Shown here in pieces: positions 23,372-31,918 of a stretch of DNA of 64,000 nucleotides (position 1 is its first letter; every line of letters starts with the position of its first letter). Source of the DNA: Bacteroidota bacterium (GTDB lineage Bacteria > Bacteroidota > Bacteroidia > Bacteroidales > F082). Under the pieces are notes generated by a model. The model did not search any database and was not told where the DNA came from. It saw only the letters and a list, made by a program, of their open reading frames with translations. Location: positions 186,001 to 250,000 of the forward strand of contig JADJXJ010000003.1 of the NCBI GenBank assembly GCA_016715945.1, given 5' to 3'. Both the position numbers and the translations under genes were made by a program.

Positions 23372-26300
23372 TCATTGTTCCATTTCCCTGAGTGCTTCGA
23401 GGGCTTGTTGCACGGTGGCTACGGGGCTGATGTAGAGCATGAGCTTGTCGCCGGTTTGTTTCATGCGGCACTTGCGCGGGTTGGCCTGGATGTACTGGAT
23501 GAGTTTTCCGAAGCGGTCGCTCTGGTAGAAAGGCGATTCGGGATTGCTCACAAAGTGTGCGATAAGGGTTTTGTTGCGCAGCACCAGTTTTTCGAAGCCC
23601 AGGCTGCGGGCGAGCCATCGCATGCGGATGGTGTTGATGAGCTCGAGGGTTTGGGGCGGGATGGGGCCAAAACGGTCGATAAGCTGCTCGGTAAAGGCTT
23701 CGAGCTGGGCTTCGGTGTTGGCGTGGTCGAGCTGGTTGTAGAGTGCGATGCGCTCGGTGGACGAGTCCACATAATATGGCGGGATGAGCAGCTCGAGGTC
23801 CGACTCGATAACGCATTCGCGCACAAAGGGTTTGTCGTCTTCCTTTTTGTCGAAAACATCCTCAAACTCTTCCTCTTTGAGTTCTTCGATGGCTTCGTCG
23901 AGTATTTTGTGAAACATTTCGAAGCCGATATCGCTGATAAAACCGCTTTGTTCGGCACCCAGGAGGTTTCCGGCGCCGCGGATGTCGAGGTCGCGCAGGG
24001 CGATGTTGAATCCGCTGCCCAGATCCGAGAATTCTTCGAGTGCTTTGAGCCGTTTGCGGGCTTCGGTGGTGAGGGTGGCGATGGGCGGGGTGAGCAGGTA
24101 GCAGAAGGCTTTTTTGTTCGACCGGCCCACACGGCCGCGCAGCTGATGCAGGTCGCTCAGGCCAAAGTTTTGCGCATCGTTGATGATGATGGTGTTGGCA
24201 TTGGGGATGTCGAGGCCCGACTCGATGATGGTGGTCGAGAGCAGCACATCGAACTCGCCTTCGATAAATCCGAGCATCACCTCTTCCAGTTTGTGGCCTT
24301 CCATCTGTCCGTGGCCCACGCCAATCCTTACGCCTGGCACAAAACGCCTGAGCATCTCGTACACATCGAGGATGTTCTGCACGCGGTTGTGTACGAAGAA
24401 CACCTGTCCGCCGCGCGCAATTTCGAATTTGATGGCTTCGCGGATCACCTCTTCCGAAAAGGGTCTGATTTCGGTTTGTACCGGGTAGCGGTTGGGTGGG
24501 GGCGTATTGATGATACTCAGGTCGCGGGCGCCCATCATCGAAAATTGCAGGGTGCGCGGGATGGGTGTGGCCGTGAGCGTAAGCGTGTCCACATTGGCTT
24601 TGAGCTCTTTGAGGCGCTCTTTGGCCGCCACACCGAATTTTTGCTCTTCGTCCACGATGATCAGTCCCAGGTCTTTGAATTCCACATCTTTGCTGATGAT
24701 GCGATGGGTGCCGATGAGGATGTCCACCTTGCCTTCTTTCACTTCCTGCAGAATGCGTTTTTGATCGGCGGCCGACCGGAAGCGGTTGATATATTCTACC
24801 TTGACAGGAAAATCCTTAAGTCTGTTGCTGAATGTTTTATAGTGCTGCATGGCCAGGATGGTGGTAGGCACCAGCACTGCGGTTTGTTTGTTGTCGGCGG
24901 CGGCTTTGAATGCAGCCCGAATGGCCACTTCGGTTTTGCCAAAACCCACGTCGCCGCATATCAGGCGGTCCATGGGCATTTCCTGCTCCATGTCGGCTTT
25001 CACATCCTGGGTGGCTTTGAGCTGGTCGGGAGTGTCTTCGTAGATGAACGAGGCCTCGAGCTCGGCCTGCAGGTAGGTGTCGGGCATAAAGGCGAAGCCT
25101 TTGCTGGCCTTGCGTTTGGCGTAGAGTCGGATCAGGTCGCGGGCAATATCTTTGACCTTGCTCTTGGTTTTGTTTTTCAGTTTGTTCCAGGCGTTGCTGC
25201 CGAGTTTGCTCAGCTCGGGCTGGGCGCCATCGCGTCCGCTGTATTTGGCAATGCGATGCAACGAGTGGATGCTGACGTAGAGGATGTCGTCGTTTTTGTA
25301 GATCAATCTTATGGCTTCCTGCTTTCGGCCATTGTTGTCGATGATCTCCAGCCCGTCGAAGCGGCCGATGCCATGGTTGATATGCGTCACATAGTCGCCG
25401 GGCTTGAGCGCATACAGGTCTTTGATGGTGAGCGACTCTTTGGCCGCATAGCCTTCGCGCAGCTGAAACTTATGGTAGCGCTCGAAAATCTGATGGTCGG
25501 TAAAGATGCTTAGGCGCGCCAGGTGGTCGGTAAATCCGGCATGAAGACTGTGACTGATGGGGGTAAAACCTGCCCGTTGTGTTTGCGGCAGGCCGGCCTG
25601 CAGGTCGTGGATGATGGTCTGTATGCGTTCGAGCTGTTTGGGCTGGTCGGCGCAAAGAATGTTTTGGTATTCTTTTTCCTGATTTTCGCGCCAGTGGGCG
25701 ATGAGCAGCTCGAAGTTCTTGTTGAATGAGGGTTGAGGTGCGATGCCGAATGATTGTTCAAAGGAGCAGTCGATGCTGTCTGCTTTGCCAAAAACCACCA
25801 GCTGACGCTTTTCCAGCGCACTGAGGATCTCGGCTCCGCCGGCAAACAGCATTTCAGGGCGTTGATTGTCGAGCTGTTCGTCCATCCGGCCGAAGATTTC
25901 CGAGGCTCTTTCGTATTCGGCGGTGATGCGTTCGTGCAGGGCATCGGCTTCGTGAAGCCAGACCACAACGCCCTGAGGCAGGTAGTTGATAAAGTTTTCG
26001 CGTTCGGTTTGGCTGCTGCGGTCCTGCACATTGGGCAGGATGTTGAGCTGGCTGAGCTTCTGCACCGAACGCTGTGTGGCCGGATCGAAGCTGCGGATGC
26101 TTTCCACCTCGTCGCCAAAAAACTCGATGCGGTAAGGCAGGTCGTTGGCATAGGAAAACACGTCCACAATGCCGCCGCGTATGGTGAACTGACCCGGCTC
26201 GACCACAAACTCCACCCTTTCGAAGTTGTAGGTGCTGAGCACATCGGCCACAAAGTCGAGCGAAACTTTTTCGCCGGCCTTAAGGCTCAGGGTGTTGGTT

Positions 26301-26743
26301 TTAAGAAACTTACGCGTAACAACCCTTTCGGCCAGTGCTTCGGGATAGCTCACCACCAATGTTTTCCGGCTGCTGTTGCTCGTGCGGCCAAGCACTTCGG
26401 CACGCGAGAGGATGTAGGTATTGTCGGCTTTTTCGGGCTGATAGGGGCGCTTATACGAGGTGGGATAAAAAAGCACCAGCTTGCGGCTGTAGTCTTTGTC
26501 GCGGTCGCCCAGCAGATTCTCGAGGTCGTTGTAGAAATAGGCTGCCGATTCTTTGTCGGCACATACCACCAGGTGCTGACCGCCGTTGAGCTCGGCTATG
26601 GCGGCCATGTAGAGCGCCGATGAGGAGCCGTGCAGCCCGATGAGCTTTGCACGCCGGCTGAGCGCAAGCTTGCCGGCAAGTTGCCCGATATGAGGCAAAG
26701 CGCGATAAAGCTGCAGCAAAACCGAATGTTGGGGTGCACTCAT
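23372..26743 (-). CDS. mfd: Transcription-repair coupling factor Mfd
   Basis: The 1123-residue protein is Mfd, which removes RNA polymerase stalled at lesions and recruits UvrABC. From the N-terminus it shows the UvrB-like domain (about residues 40-350), the RNA-polymerase interaction domain with [20 protein letters not shown] near 500, and the superfamily 2 translocase with Walker [21 protein letters not shown] box [19 protein letters not shown], and the RecG-like TRG region [11 protein letters not shown]. It ends in the TRCF domain. The ATG at 26743 gives the normal N-terminus and follows a -7 promoter element by 9 nt; the longer frame would run into the Rhs region. Confidence 0.96.
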   Translation of the reverse strand: MSAPQHSVLLQLYRALPHIGQLAGKLALSRRAKLIGLHGSSSALYMAAIAELNGGQHLVVCADKESAAYFYNDLENLLGDRDKDYSRKLVLFYPTSYKRPYQPEKADNTYILSRAEVLGRTSNSSRKTLVVSYPEALAERVVTRKFLKTNTLSLKAGEKVSLDFVADVLSTYNFERVEFVVEPGQFTIRGGIVDVFSYANDLPYRIEFFGDEVESIRSFDPATQRSVQKLSQLNILPNVQDRSSQTERENFINYLPQGVVVWLHEADALHERITAEYERASEIFGRMDEQLDNQRPEMLFAGGAEILSALEKRQLVVFGKADSIDCSFEQSFGIAPQPSFNKNFELLIAHWRENQEKEYQNILCADQPKQLERIQTIIHDLQAGLPQTQRAGFTPISHSLHAGFTDHLARLSIFTDHQIFERYHKFQLREGYAAKESLTIKDLYALKPGDYVTHINHGIGRFDGLEIIDNNGRKQEAIRLIYKNDDILYVSIHSLHRIAKYSGRDGAQPELSKLGSNAWNKLKNKTKSKVKDIARDLIRLYAKRKASKGFAFMPDTYLQAELEASFIYEDTPDQLKATQDVKADMEQEMPMDRLICGDVGFGKTEVAIRAAFKAAADNKQTAVLVPTTILAMQHYKTFSNRLKDFPVKVEYINRFRSAADQKRILQEVKEGKVDILIGTHRIISKDVEFKDLGLIIVDEEQKFGVAAKERLKELKANVDTLTLTATPIPRTLQFSMMGARDLSIINTPPPNRYPVQTEIRPFSEEVIREAIKFEIARGGQVFFVHNRVQNILDVYEMLRRFVPGVRIGVGHGQMEGHKLEEVMLGFIEGEFDVLLSTTIIESGLDIPNANTIIINDAQNFGLSDLHQLRGRVGRSNKKAFCYLLTPPIATLTTEARKRLKALEEFSDLGSGFNIALRDLDIRGAGNLLGAEQSGFISDIGFEMFHKILDEAIEELKEEEFEDVFDKKEDDKPFVRECVIESDLELLIPPYYVDSSTERIALYNQLDHANTEAQLEAFTEQLIDRFGPIPPQTLELINTIRMRWLARSLGFEKLVLRNKTLIAHFVSNPESPFYQSDRFGKLIQYIQANPRKCRMKQTGDKLMLYISPVATVQQALEALREMEQ

Positions 26744-26752
26744 AAAGTGTGG

Positions 26753-26760
26753 CAAAGTTA
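26753..26760 (-). promoter_or_regulatory. -7 element TAacTTTG of mfd
   Basis: TAACTTTG on the - strand ends 9 nt before the mfd ATG at 26743, indicating a very short leader. Confidence 0.55.
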
Positions 26761-26839
26761 CAACTTTGGCATGTTTGCGTTGTGCTGCCTGTTTGAAAAG
26801 GAATGAGGACAGCATGACCCGACAGCATACATCTAAGTA

Positions 26840-26866
26840 CCCCCCCCCTTGCCCGAATCCCCCCCC
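26840..26866 (+). repeat. Two poly-C tracts (C9 and C8)
   Basis: Nine C residues at 26840-26848 and eight at 26859-26866 lie just upstream of the likely Rhs start at 26892, and inside the longer frame that begins at 26766. Such tracts can change length by slippage. Confidence 0.75.
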
Positions 26867-26891
26867 GGCAAAGCCGTTGGAAGCGCGTGCC

Positions 26892-27989
26892 ATGCCGCAC
26901 TTTTTCCTACATTTGGCCCAAGCACATCATTATTGGCAGCAACGGATAATGCCCCAACGCCCCATGGCCTACACCACAGATTTCAGCCTGCACCGCCACG
27001 AAAACCAGCTGCAAATGCTGCGCATTGACGAGCGCGCCGTTGAAGACGACAGCCCAACCCTCACGCGCAACAACCCCTACCTCTACAACGGCAAGGAAGA
27101 ACAACCCATGCCGGGGAAGTGGCTGGATTACGGGGCGAGGTTTTATGATGCGCAGATGGCCAGGTTTCATACTGTTGACCCGCTGGCAGAAACATATTCT
27201 TTCCAGTCTCCATATACTTATGCTGCCAATAACCCAATAAGATATATTGATTTTCTGGGAATGAACCCGGTAGGGGCAGACGGCTTAACACATGATCAAT
27301 GGTTGGAGGCATCCAGGCCGGGGGCAGATCCTGCACTTAAGAAGAAATACATTGCACAAAACAGAGCGCAGGAGCACCAACAAAGGCAGGTGCTGTCTGT
27401 TCTTTCAATGTCGCCCCAACAACTAAGCGAGCCTGGCTTTTCGGGCTATTATGTTACGGATAAGGATGGTAACATCCTAAGCCATACAATTGATGGAATT
27501 GGAACGTTTTTTAGGAAGGGGAATGATCAAGGTAATGGGGGTGCTCCCGGATGGATGGGTGATGTTAATACCGGAGTAGGAGCATTTGGAGTTGCAAATG
27601 GTTTAAAAACGGAGCTAATGGATTATGCAATAAGAAGCAATTACAAGTCTGCACAAACCTGGGGCGAGTTTAATAAGCTACGACCTACTCAACAGGCTTG
27701 GAGAACCACCAACACTTTAGGAAAAACAGGTGCTTCGTATTTGAAATTTGCAAAAGGATTAGGTACGGCTGGTTTTGTTGCAGGTGCAGGATATTCTGGA
27801 TATACTGCATATGATTATTATTTCAATCAGAATGGCAGCGATTGGCAAGTAGGAGCAAAAGCAACACTTGACATAATAATGGGAGGAGCAGCGTTCTTTG
27901 GACCGATAGGCTTTGGCATCAGTGCCACCTATTTTATGCTTGACAATGCCACGAGAGGTTTTGGAGGATTTGGCAGTACTAAACCATAG
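26892..27989 (+). CDS. Truncated Rhs core with variable C-terminal tip
   Basis: The 365-residue frame holds only the last part of an Rhs/YD-repeat protein. The conserved core is at about residues 60-120, with [27 protein letters not shown] and [11 protein letters not shown]. Everything before it, the beta-cage and YD repeats that make up most of a normal Rhs protein, is missing. After the core, the sequence turns AT-rich and becomes a unique tip with a glycine-rich hydrophobic end ([35 protein letters not shown]). Tips of this kind are often toxins. It is followed 4 bp later by a small membrane protein that may be the cognate immunity factor. The start is uncertain (ATG 26892 or 26814), and the gene may be a displaced orphan cassette or a pseudogene. 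Confidence 0.65.
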   Translation: MPHFFLHLAQAHHYWQQRIMPQRPMAYTTDFSLHRHENQLQMLRIDERAVEDDSPTLTRNNPYLYNGKEEQPMPGKWLDYGARFYDAQMARFHTVDPLAETYSFQSPYTYAANNPIRYIDFLGMNPVGADGLTHDQWLEASRPGADPALKKKYIAQNRAQEHQQRQVLSVLSMSPQQLSEPGFSGYYVTDKDGNILSHTIDGIGTFFRKGNDQGNGGAPGWMGDVNTGVGAFGVANGLKTELMDYAIRSNYKSAQTWGEFNKLRPTQQAWRTTNTLGKTGASYLKFAKGLGTAGFVAGAGYSGYTAYDYYFNQNGSDWQVGAKATLDIIMGGAAFFGPIGFGISATYFMLDNATRGFGGFGSTKP

Positions 27990-27993
27990 GCTT

Positions 27994-28377
27994 ATGAGAA
28001 CATTGGAATATTTATATTGCAAGTATTATGCATTTCAGGCCCGAATCGGGCATCGTGATATTGCACCGTTTAGTGCCATGCTCATTATAGTTTTTAGCAC
28101 CTTCCTTTATATAATATCCTTATTTATGCTTTTAAACTTTATGTTCGGAATACATGTTCCAAAAGTGAATGCGGCAGTTTATCTTGTGGTATTTTGTTTC
28201 ATGTTGGTAGTGTTCTATTTTTTATTAGTCCACAAAGGAAAATACAAGGAAGTATTGAAAAGGAGTGATGCAACAAACAAAAGCAGCTTGGGAGCTATTT
28301 TATTCCCTTTGATAGCGTTTATTTTGTTTAACGCAGGTTGGATTTTAAAGATGCTTCAAAATCAGGGAAAGTTGTAA
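27994..28377 (+). CDS. Small multi-pass membrane protein, possible immunity partner
   Basis: The 127-residue protein has about three hydrophobic helices (MLIIVFSTFLYIISLFML, AVYLVVFCFMLVVFYFLL, GAILFPLIAFILFNAGWIL) and a short basic loop. No family was recognised. The ATG at 27994 lies 4 bp after the stop of the Rhs tip gene, and both share low G+C content unlike the flanks, so they were probably acquired together. By analogy with other Rhs cassettes, it may protect against the tip, especially if the tip acts in the membrane. This is inference from position and topology only. Confidence 0.6.
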   Translation: MRTLEYLYCKYYAFQARIGHRDIAPFSAMLIIVFSTFLYIISLFMLLNFMFGIHVPKVNAAVYLVVFCFMLVVFYFLLVHKGKYKEVLKRSDATNKSSLGAILFPLIAFILFNAGWILKMLQNQGKL

Positions 28378-28399
28378 ATTTTATATAAATCTAAAACTT

Positions 28400-28428
28400 A
28401 AAAGCCACCTGCACGGTGGCTTTTATGT
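28400..28428 (+). terminator. Intrinsic terminator after the Rhs cassette
   Basis: AAAAGCCACC (28400-28409) and GGTGGCTTTT (28415-28424) form a 10-bp perfect stem around TGCAC. The symmetric A/T flanks make it usable in both directions. Confidence 0.75.
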
Positions 28429-28429
28429 T

Positions 28430-28720
28430 TTAATACAGTTTTACTTTACCGTCTAATAAATCCTTCATGCGTTTTTTGTTGAGCATGGAGTTAATGATTA
28501 AAATCAGGGTGTTTATTTTCCCGGCTGCGCGGCATTTGCAATGCCACCCGAAACACCAATGAATTTGCAATTCAATTATAAACCGTAAATTCGGTGTGTC
28601 ATGCCAACAGCTTATCAAATAAAGGATTAATCAAAACCTTGCTGGCGTGAATTTTCCTCCGCTGAGCCTGTGGAAGTCCAACCCATCCCAGCTTACTGAA
28701 CCTATCTCAAGACAAGACAA
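28430..28720. other. Gene-less AT-rich stretch after the Rhs cassette
   Basis: This 290-bp stretch continues the low G+C composition to about 28620. It contains only short frames without recognisable domains. I see no RNA gene, and no mobile-element ends were found. Confidence 0.4.
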
Positions 28721-28910
28721 TCCCAAAATCCTTGAATTTTTGAATCCTTGAATTTTTGAATTTTTGAATCGCACAACCCGTAACCCGCAACCCGTAACAA
28801 GCACCCAGCCCCCATCACCCAGTAACAAGTACCCAGTAACAAGTACCCAGTAACAAGTACCCAGTAACAAGTACCCAGTAACAAGTACCCAGCCCCCAGC
28901 ACCCAAATCA
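28721..28910 (-). repeat. G-rich / ATTCAA repeat block C with a 14-bp tandem array
   Basis: Read on the - strand, this region starts with five exact copies of a 14-bp unit (TACTTGTTACTGGG; + strand 28818-28887), continues with GGGTTACGGGTTGCGGG words, and ends with an AT-rich block of ATTCAAAAATTCAAGG words (28721-28770). The order G-rich then ATTCAA is the same as in blocks A and B, but on the opposite strand. Confidence 0.75.
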
Positions 28911-28911
28911 C

Positions 28912-28919
28912 TATCTTTG
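28912..28919 (+). promoter_or_regulatory. -7 element TAtcTTTG of trhO
   Basis: TATCTTTG ends 19 nt before the ATG at 28939, directly after repeat block C. No -33 TTTG is visible because the repeat occupies the upstream region. Confidence 0.55.
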
Positions 28920-28938
28920 CCGGCCAAAACTATTTAGA

Positions 28939-29895
28939 ATGATTCTACACAATCGTGTCAACCGTAAGGAGTTGCGGCTGAGGCTCAGGCAAGAGCATTT
29001 CAGGCGCATCACCATGTCGTTTTACCGCTTTGTGGAAGTGGACGATCCTCAGGCTTTTCGCGATGAGTTATACCTCAGGTTCAGCCAGTTGCAGGTGCTT
29101 GGCCGCATCTATGTGGCCCACGAAGGCATCAATGCGCAGCTGAGTGTGCCTGAGCATCGCCTTGAGGAATTTGAATCGTATGTGCGCCAACATCCCTACA
29201 TTGGCAATGTGTTGCTCAACCGGGCCATAGACGACAACGGAATGTCGTTTTTTATGCTCAAGGTGATGGTAAAGCACAAGATCCTGTCCGATGGGCTCGA
29301 CAACAGCACCTTCAACATCTACGATGTGGGCGAGCACCTCGATGCTGTGGCTTACAACCGGAAGCTGAACGAACCCGGCACCATGCTCATCGACCTGCGC
29401 AACTGTTACGAACATGAGGTGGGACATTTCGAGGGGGCTGTGCTTCCCGTAGTCTCAACTTACAAGGAATCGGTGCCGGTGATCGTCGCGATGATCGAAC
29501 AGCAGCAGCCCCAAAACATCATGCTGTATTGCACCGGTGGCATCCGCTGCGAGAAGTTTTCGGCCTACCTCAGGCACAAAGGATTCAAAAACGTGTATCA
29601 GCTCAAAGGCGGAGTGATCAATTACGCCCGCCAGGTCAGGGAGCAAGGCCTCGAAAGCAGGTTCATCGGCAAGAACTTCGTGTTCGACGAGCGCATGGGC
29701 GAGCGCATCACCCCGCACATCATAGCCAGATGCCACCAATGCGGACAGCCTGCCGATACGCATGTGAACTGTGCCTGGGACCCTTGCCATAAATTGTTCA
29801 TTCAGTGCGATGCCTGCCGCGAAAAGTTTGAGGGATGTTGCAGCGAGGATTGCGCCAAAAACCTGAAAGTGTTGTCACAACAAACAGCAGGGTGA
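28939..29895 (+). CDS. trhO: tRNA uridine(34) hydroxylase TrhO (YceA-type rhodanese)
   Basis: The 318-residue protein has the TrhO/YceA layout: an N-terminal acylphosphatase-like domain (about 1-100, with GRIYVAHEGINAQLS), a rhodanese domain with the catalytic loop cysteine C198 in YCTGGIRCEK, and a C-terminal cysteine-rich tail (CHQCG, CAWDPC, CDACR, CCSEDC). Proteins of this family make 5-hydroxyuridine at position 34 of tRNAs with oxygen. The first 25 residues extend beyond some homologues, so M26 is an alternative start, but ATG 28939 fits the promoter. The U32 protein at 11431 may provide the oxygen-independent counterpart. Confidence 0.92.
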   Translation: MILHNRVNRKELRLRLRQEHFRRITMSFYRFVEVDDPQAFRDELYLRFSQLQVLGRIYVAHEGINAQLSVPEHRLEEFESYVRQHPYIGNVLLNRAIDDNGMSFFMLKVMVKHKILSDGLDNSTFNIYDVGEHLDAVAYNRKLNEPGTMLIDLRNCYEHEVGHFEGAVLPVVSTYKESVPVIVAMIEQQQPQNIMLYCTGGIRCEKFSAYLRHKGFKNVYQLKGGVINYARQVREQGLESRFIGKNFVFDERMGERITPHIIARCHQCGQPADTHVNCAWDPCHKLFIQCDACREKFEGCCSEDCAKNLKVLSQQTAG

Positions 29896-29923
29896 GCTGA
29901 CGAAAGGCCCTTGATAAGTAGTT

Positions 29924-30155
29924 TTATCCCAATGGCTTAAACTTTTGGTCGAATGCGCTGATGAGCTCCTGAAACTCCTGAGGCAGCTTTCCGGCCACAA
30001 AGTGTTCCAACTTTTCGGGCATGGTTTTGTAGCAAGCAAAGGCCAAGCCTCCGGTGATGCAGGCAATGGTATCATTTTCTTCCACCCATGGAGATGGCCA
30101 GACGGATGGCATGTTCGTAATCAGTGTTAATCAGAAATGCAACAATAGCTCACTG
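29924..30155 (-). pseudogene. Remnant of an ADP-ribosylglycohydrolase (DraG-like) gene
   Basis: On the - strand, the segment can be read as the C-terminal end of an ADP-ribosylglycohydrolase: IVAFL then YEHAIRLAISMGG, followed in another frame by ENDTIACITGGLAFACYK and a basic tail. A single extra A near 30081 breaks the frame between GG and ENDT, and a stop codon occurs about 15 bp upstream of the IVAFL segment. The metal-binding D-T-I-A region is recognisable, but the N-terminal two thirds are absent. This is a decayed gene and should not be translated. Confidence 0.75.
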
Positions 30156-30175
30156 TGAGCGGGTGTTTCAGCCCA

Positions 30176-30538
30176 TCACTCCTCCGGTTCGGGCTGCATG
30201 CCCATGCTGATGGTGCCGATGATTCCGACAACAATCAGCACCCCACGCCACGTCCAGCTCTCAATAAAAAAGTAGGACGAAAGGATAATCATCGTCCACA
30301 TGGTGCCAATGGCTTTGATTTTCAGCCGACGGCTCATGCCGTTTTGCACCTGCTTGAGGTAGCCACCAAGAATTTTATGGTTAAGAAGCCGGCTGTGCAA
30401 ATCCGGAGAACTCCTGAGCCAAAAAAAGGCAGTAATGATGAGAAAGATGGTAGTGGGCAATCCGGGCACAAAAATGCCCAGGATCCCAAGAAAAAGGGAA
30501 ACAAATCCCAGTGCAATAAAAAGCCATTTTTTGAGCAT
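30176..30538 (-). CDS. DUF454 (YbaN-like) inner-membrane protein
   Basis: The 120-residue protein starts with MLKKWLFIALGFVSLFLGILG, a transmembrane helix, and contains VPGLPTTIFLIITAFFWLRSS, the characteristic P-G-L-P-T-T motif of the DUF454/YbaN family, followed by the conserved segment with H-x-x-L-G-x-x-L. Two more hydrophobic segments follow (TMIILSSYFFIES, GVLIVVGIIGTI). Function is unknown. ATG 30538 was chosen over an upstream ATG because it directly precedes the conserved first helix. It stands between the decayed DraG remnant and a gene-poor gap. Confidence 0.88.
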   Translation of the reverse strand: MLKKWLFIALGFVSLFLGILGIFVPGLPTTIFLIITAFFWLRSSPDLHSRLLNHKILGGYLKQVQNGMSRRLKIKAIGTMWTMIILSSYFFIESWTWRGVLIVVGIIGTISMGMQPEPEE

Positions 30539-30849
30539 GCGGTGCAAAAATCCGGAAAACGGGTATATAACCAGCACACGAAACAATTGCCGTAAGCACT
30601 AACCGGGCAAAACGCGCGCTTTTTTCATTTTTTTAAGACTTGCCTCTGCATCTTCCTGTCTGAAATTGCGCCAATGTATGCCGCAGGTCGGGTAATGTGA
30701 TAATTTAATAGTATCCGACTAAAATCTGGAGATGGCAGAAAAAATAGGGTTGGGATTCCGGTTTGCCTGAGGCGGAGCGAAATCCCAGGGGTTTTGTCGG
30801 TAAGCATTGTAATAAATTACATTATTTTCGGTGCCAAACTGCGACGAAG
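30539..30849. other. Intergenic stretch, divergent genes
   Basis: This stretch separates the DUF454 gene from the DUF2891 gene. It holds no gene. A weak inverted repeat GGGATT (30752-30757) / AATCCC (30781-30786), enclosing a GC-rich loop with CCTGAGGCGGA, could be a decayed repeat; the same 11-mer occurs in the gap near 23170. No full TAnnTTTG match was noted in front of either gene. Confidence 0.35.
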
Positions 30850-31917
30850 ATGAAACACAGCTTTTGCTTCCTTTTGTGTGTTTTGCAACTTGCGTCCCTC
30901 AGTGCACAATCAAGGCTCACGCCAGAGCGGGCCGCTTACCTGAGCAGCTTTGCAGCCGGATGCATCACCAAAGAATATCCGAACAAGCCCGGACATGTGC
31001 TGGGTTCCGACAGCTCGCTCCTGCCTCCGCGCATCATGCATCCTGCTTTTTATGGTTGTTTCGACTGGCACTCGGCGGTGCACGGGCATTGGACCCTGGT
31101 CACCCTGCTGAGCCGCTATCCCGGTCAGTCGGATGCGGGCGAAATTCAGGCCATGCTCGGCCAACTGCTTAGTCGCGAAAATATCCTGCAGGAGGTGGCC
31201 TATTTCGACGACCCCCACAACCGCGATTTCGAACGGCCCTATGGCTGGGCATGGCTGCTCAAGCTCGACGAAGCCCTGGCCGAAAGCACGCAGGCCTGGA
31301 CAAAACCGCTTCACACCAACCTGCAACCCCTCACTGCACTGATTGCCGGTAAGATGAACGAATTTCTGCGCAAGCTTAACCATCCCATCAGGGTAGGCGA
31401 GCACACCAACATCGCTTTTGCCATGTCGCTCTCGCTCGACTGGGCCGATAAGTATGATCAGGATCTTGCAAACGCCATCCGCCAGCGCGCCCGCGACTAT
31501 TTTCTGAACGACAAAAATTGCCCCATCACCTGGGAACCCGGTGGATTCGATTTCATTTCGCCCTGCCTGCAGGAAGCTGCTCTTATGTCCAAAGTTCTGG
31601 AAAGCAGCGAGTTCGACCAATGGTTTTCGGACTTCCTGCCGGGGATGCTTTCCTGCCCGAATGCTGCCATTGCCCCAGCTGAAACACCCGACCGCAGCGA
31701 TGGCAAGATGGCCCACCTCGACGGACTCAACTTCAACAGGGCCTGGTGCCTGGCCGAACTCGCCACGGCAACCAACAATCCGGATTTGCTGAAACTGGCC
31801 CACGACCATTTCGATCACTCTTTCAGCAAGATGGATAAGGGCGAATATGCCGGCGCACACTGGCTGGCTTCGTTTGCCACTATGGCGCTCATCAAGCTTG
31901 AGATGGCAGATTTTTAA
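30850..31917 (+). CDS. DUF2891 family exported protein
   Basis: The 355-residue protein has a signal peptide (MKHSFCFLLCVLQLASLSAQ) and a mature domain with the DUF2891 pattern: HPAFYGCFDWHSAVHGHWTLV, RPYGWAWLLKL, EHTNIAFAMSLSLDWA and CLQEAALMSKVL. The repeated aromatic/histidine motifs suggest an alpha/alpha barrel like some glycoside hydrolases or isomerases, but no activity is known to me for the family. ATG 30850 keeps the signal peptide. The next gene starts one base after its stop, so it is co-transcribed with a heptaheme cytochrome. That link is unexplained. Confidence 0.83.
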   Translation: MKHSFCFLLCVLQLASLSAQSRLTPERAAYLSSFAAGCITKEYPNKPGHVLGSDSSLLPPRIMHPAFYGCFDWHSAVHGHWTLVTLLSRYPGQSDAGEIQAMLGQLLSRENILQEVAYFDDPHNRDFERPYGWAWLLKLDEALAESTQAWTKPLHTNLQPLTALIAGKMNEFLRKLNHPIRVGEHTNIAFAMSLSLDWADKYDQDLANAIRQRARDYFLNDKNCPITWEPGGFDFISPCLQEAALMSKVLESSEFDQWFSDFLPGMLSCPNAAIAPAETPDRSDGKMAHLDGLNFNRAWCLAELATATNNPDLLKLAHDHFDHSFSKMDKGEYAGAHWLASFATMALIKLEMADF

Positions 31918-31918
31918 A

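Noticed and set aside
23354..25513. A 719-codon plus-strand frame opposite mfd
   Set aside because: Mfd motifs are all on the - strand; the long open frame results from codon bias.
28818..28887. Regular repeats considered as a CRISPR array
   Set aside because: The 14-bp units are directly adjacent with no spacers, and no cas gene is present.
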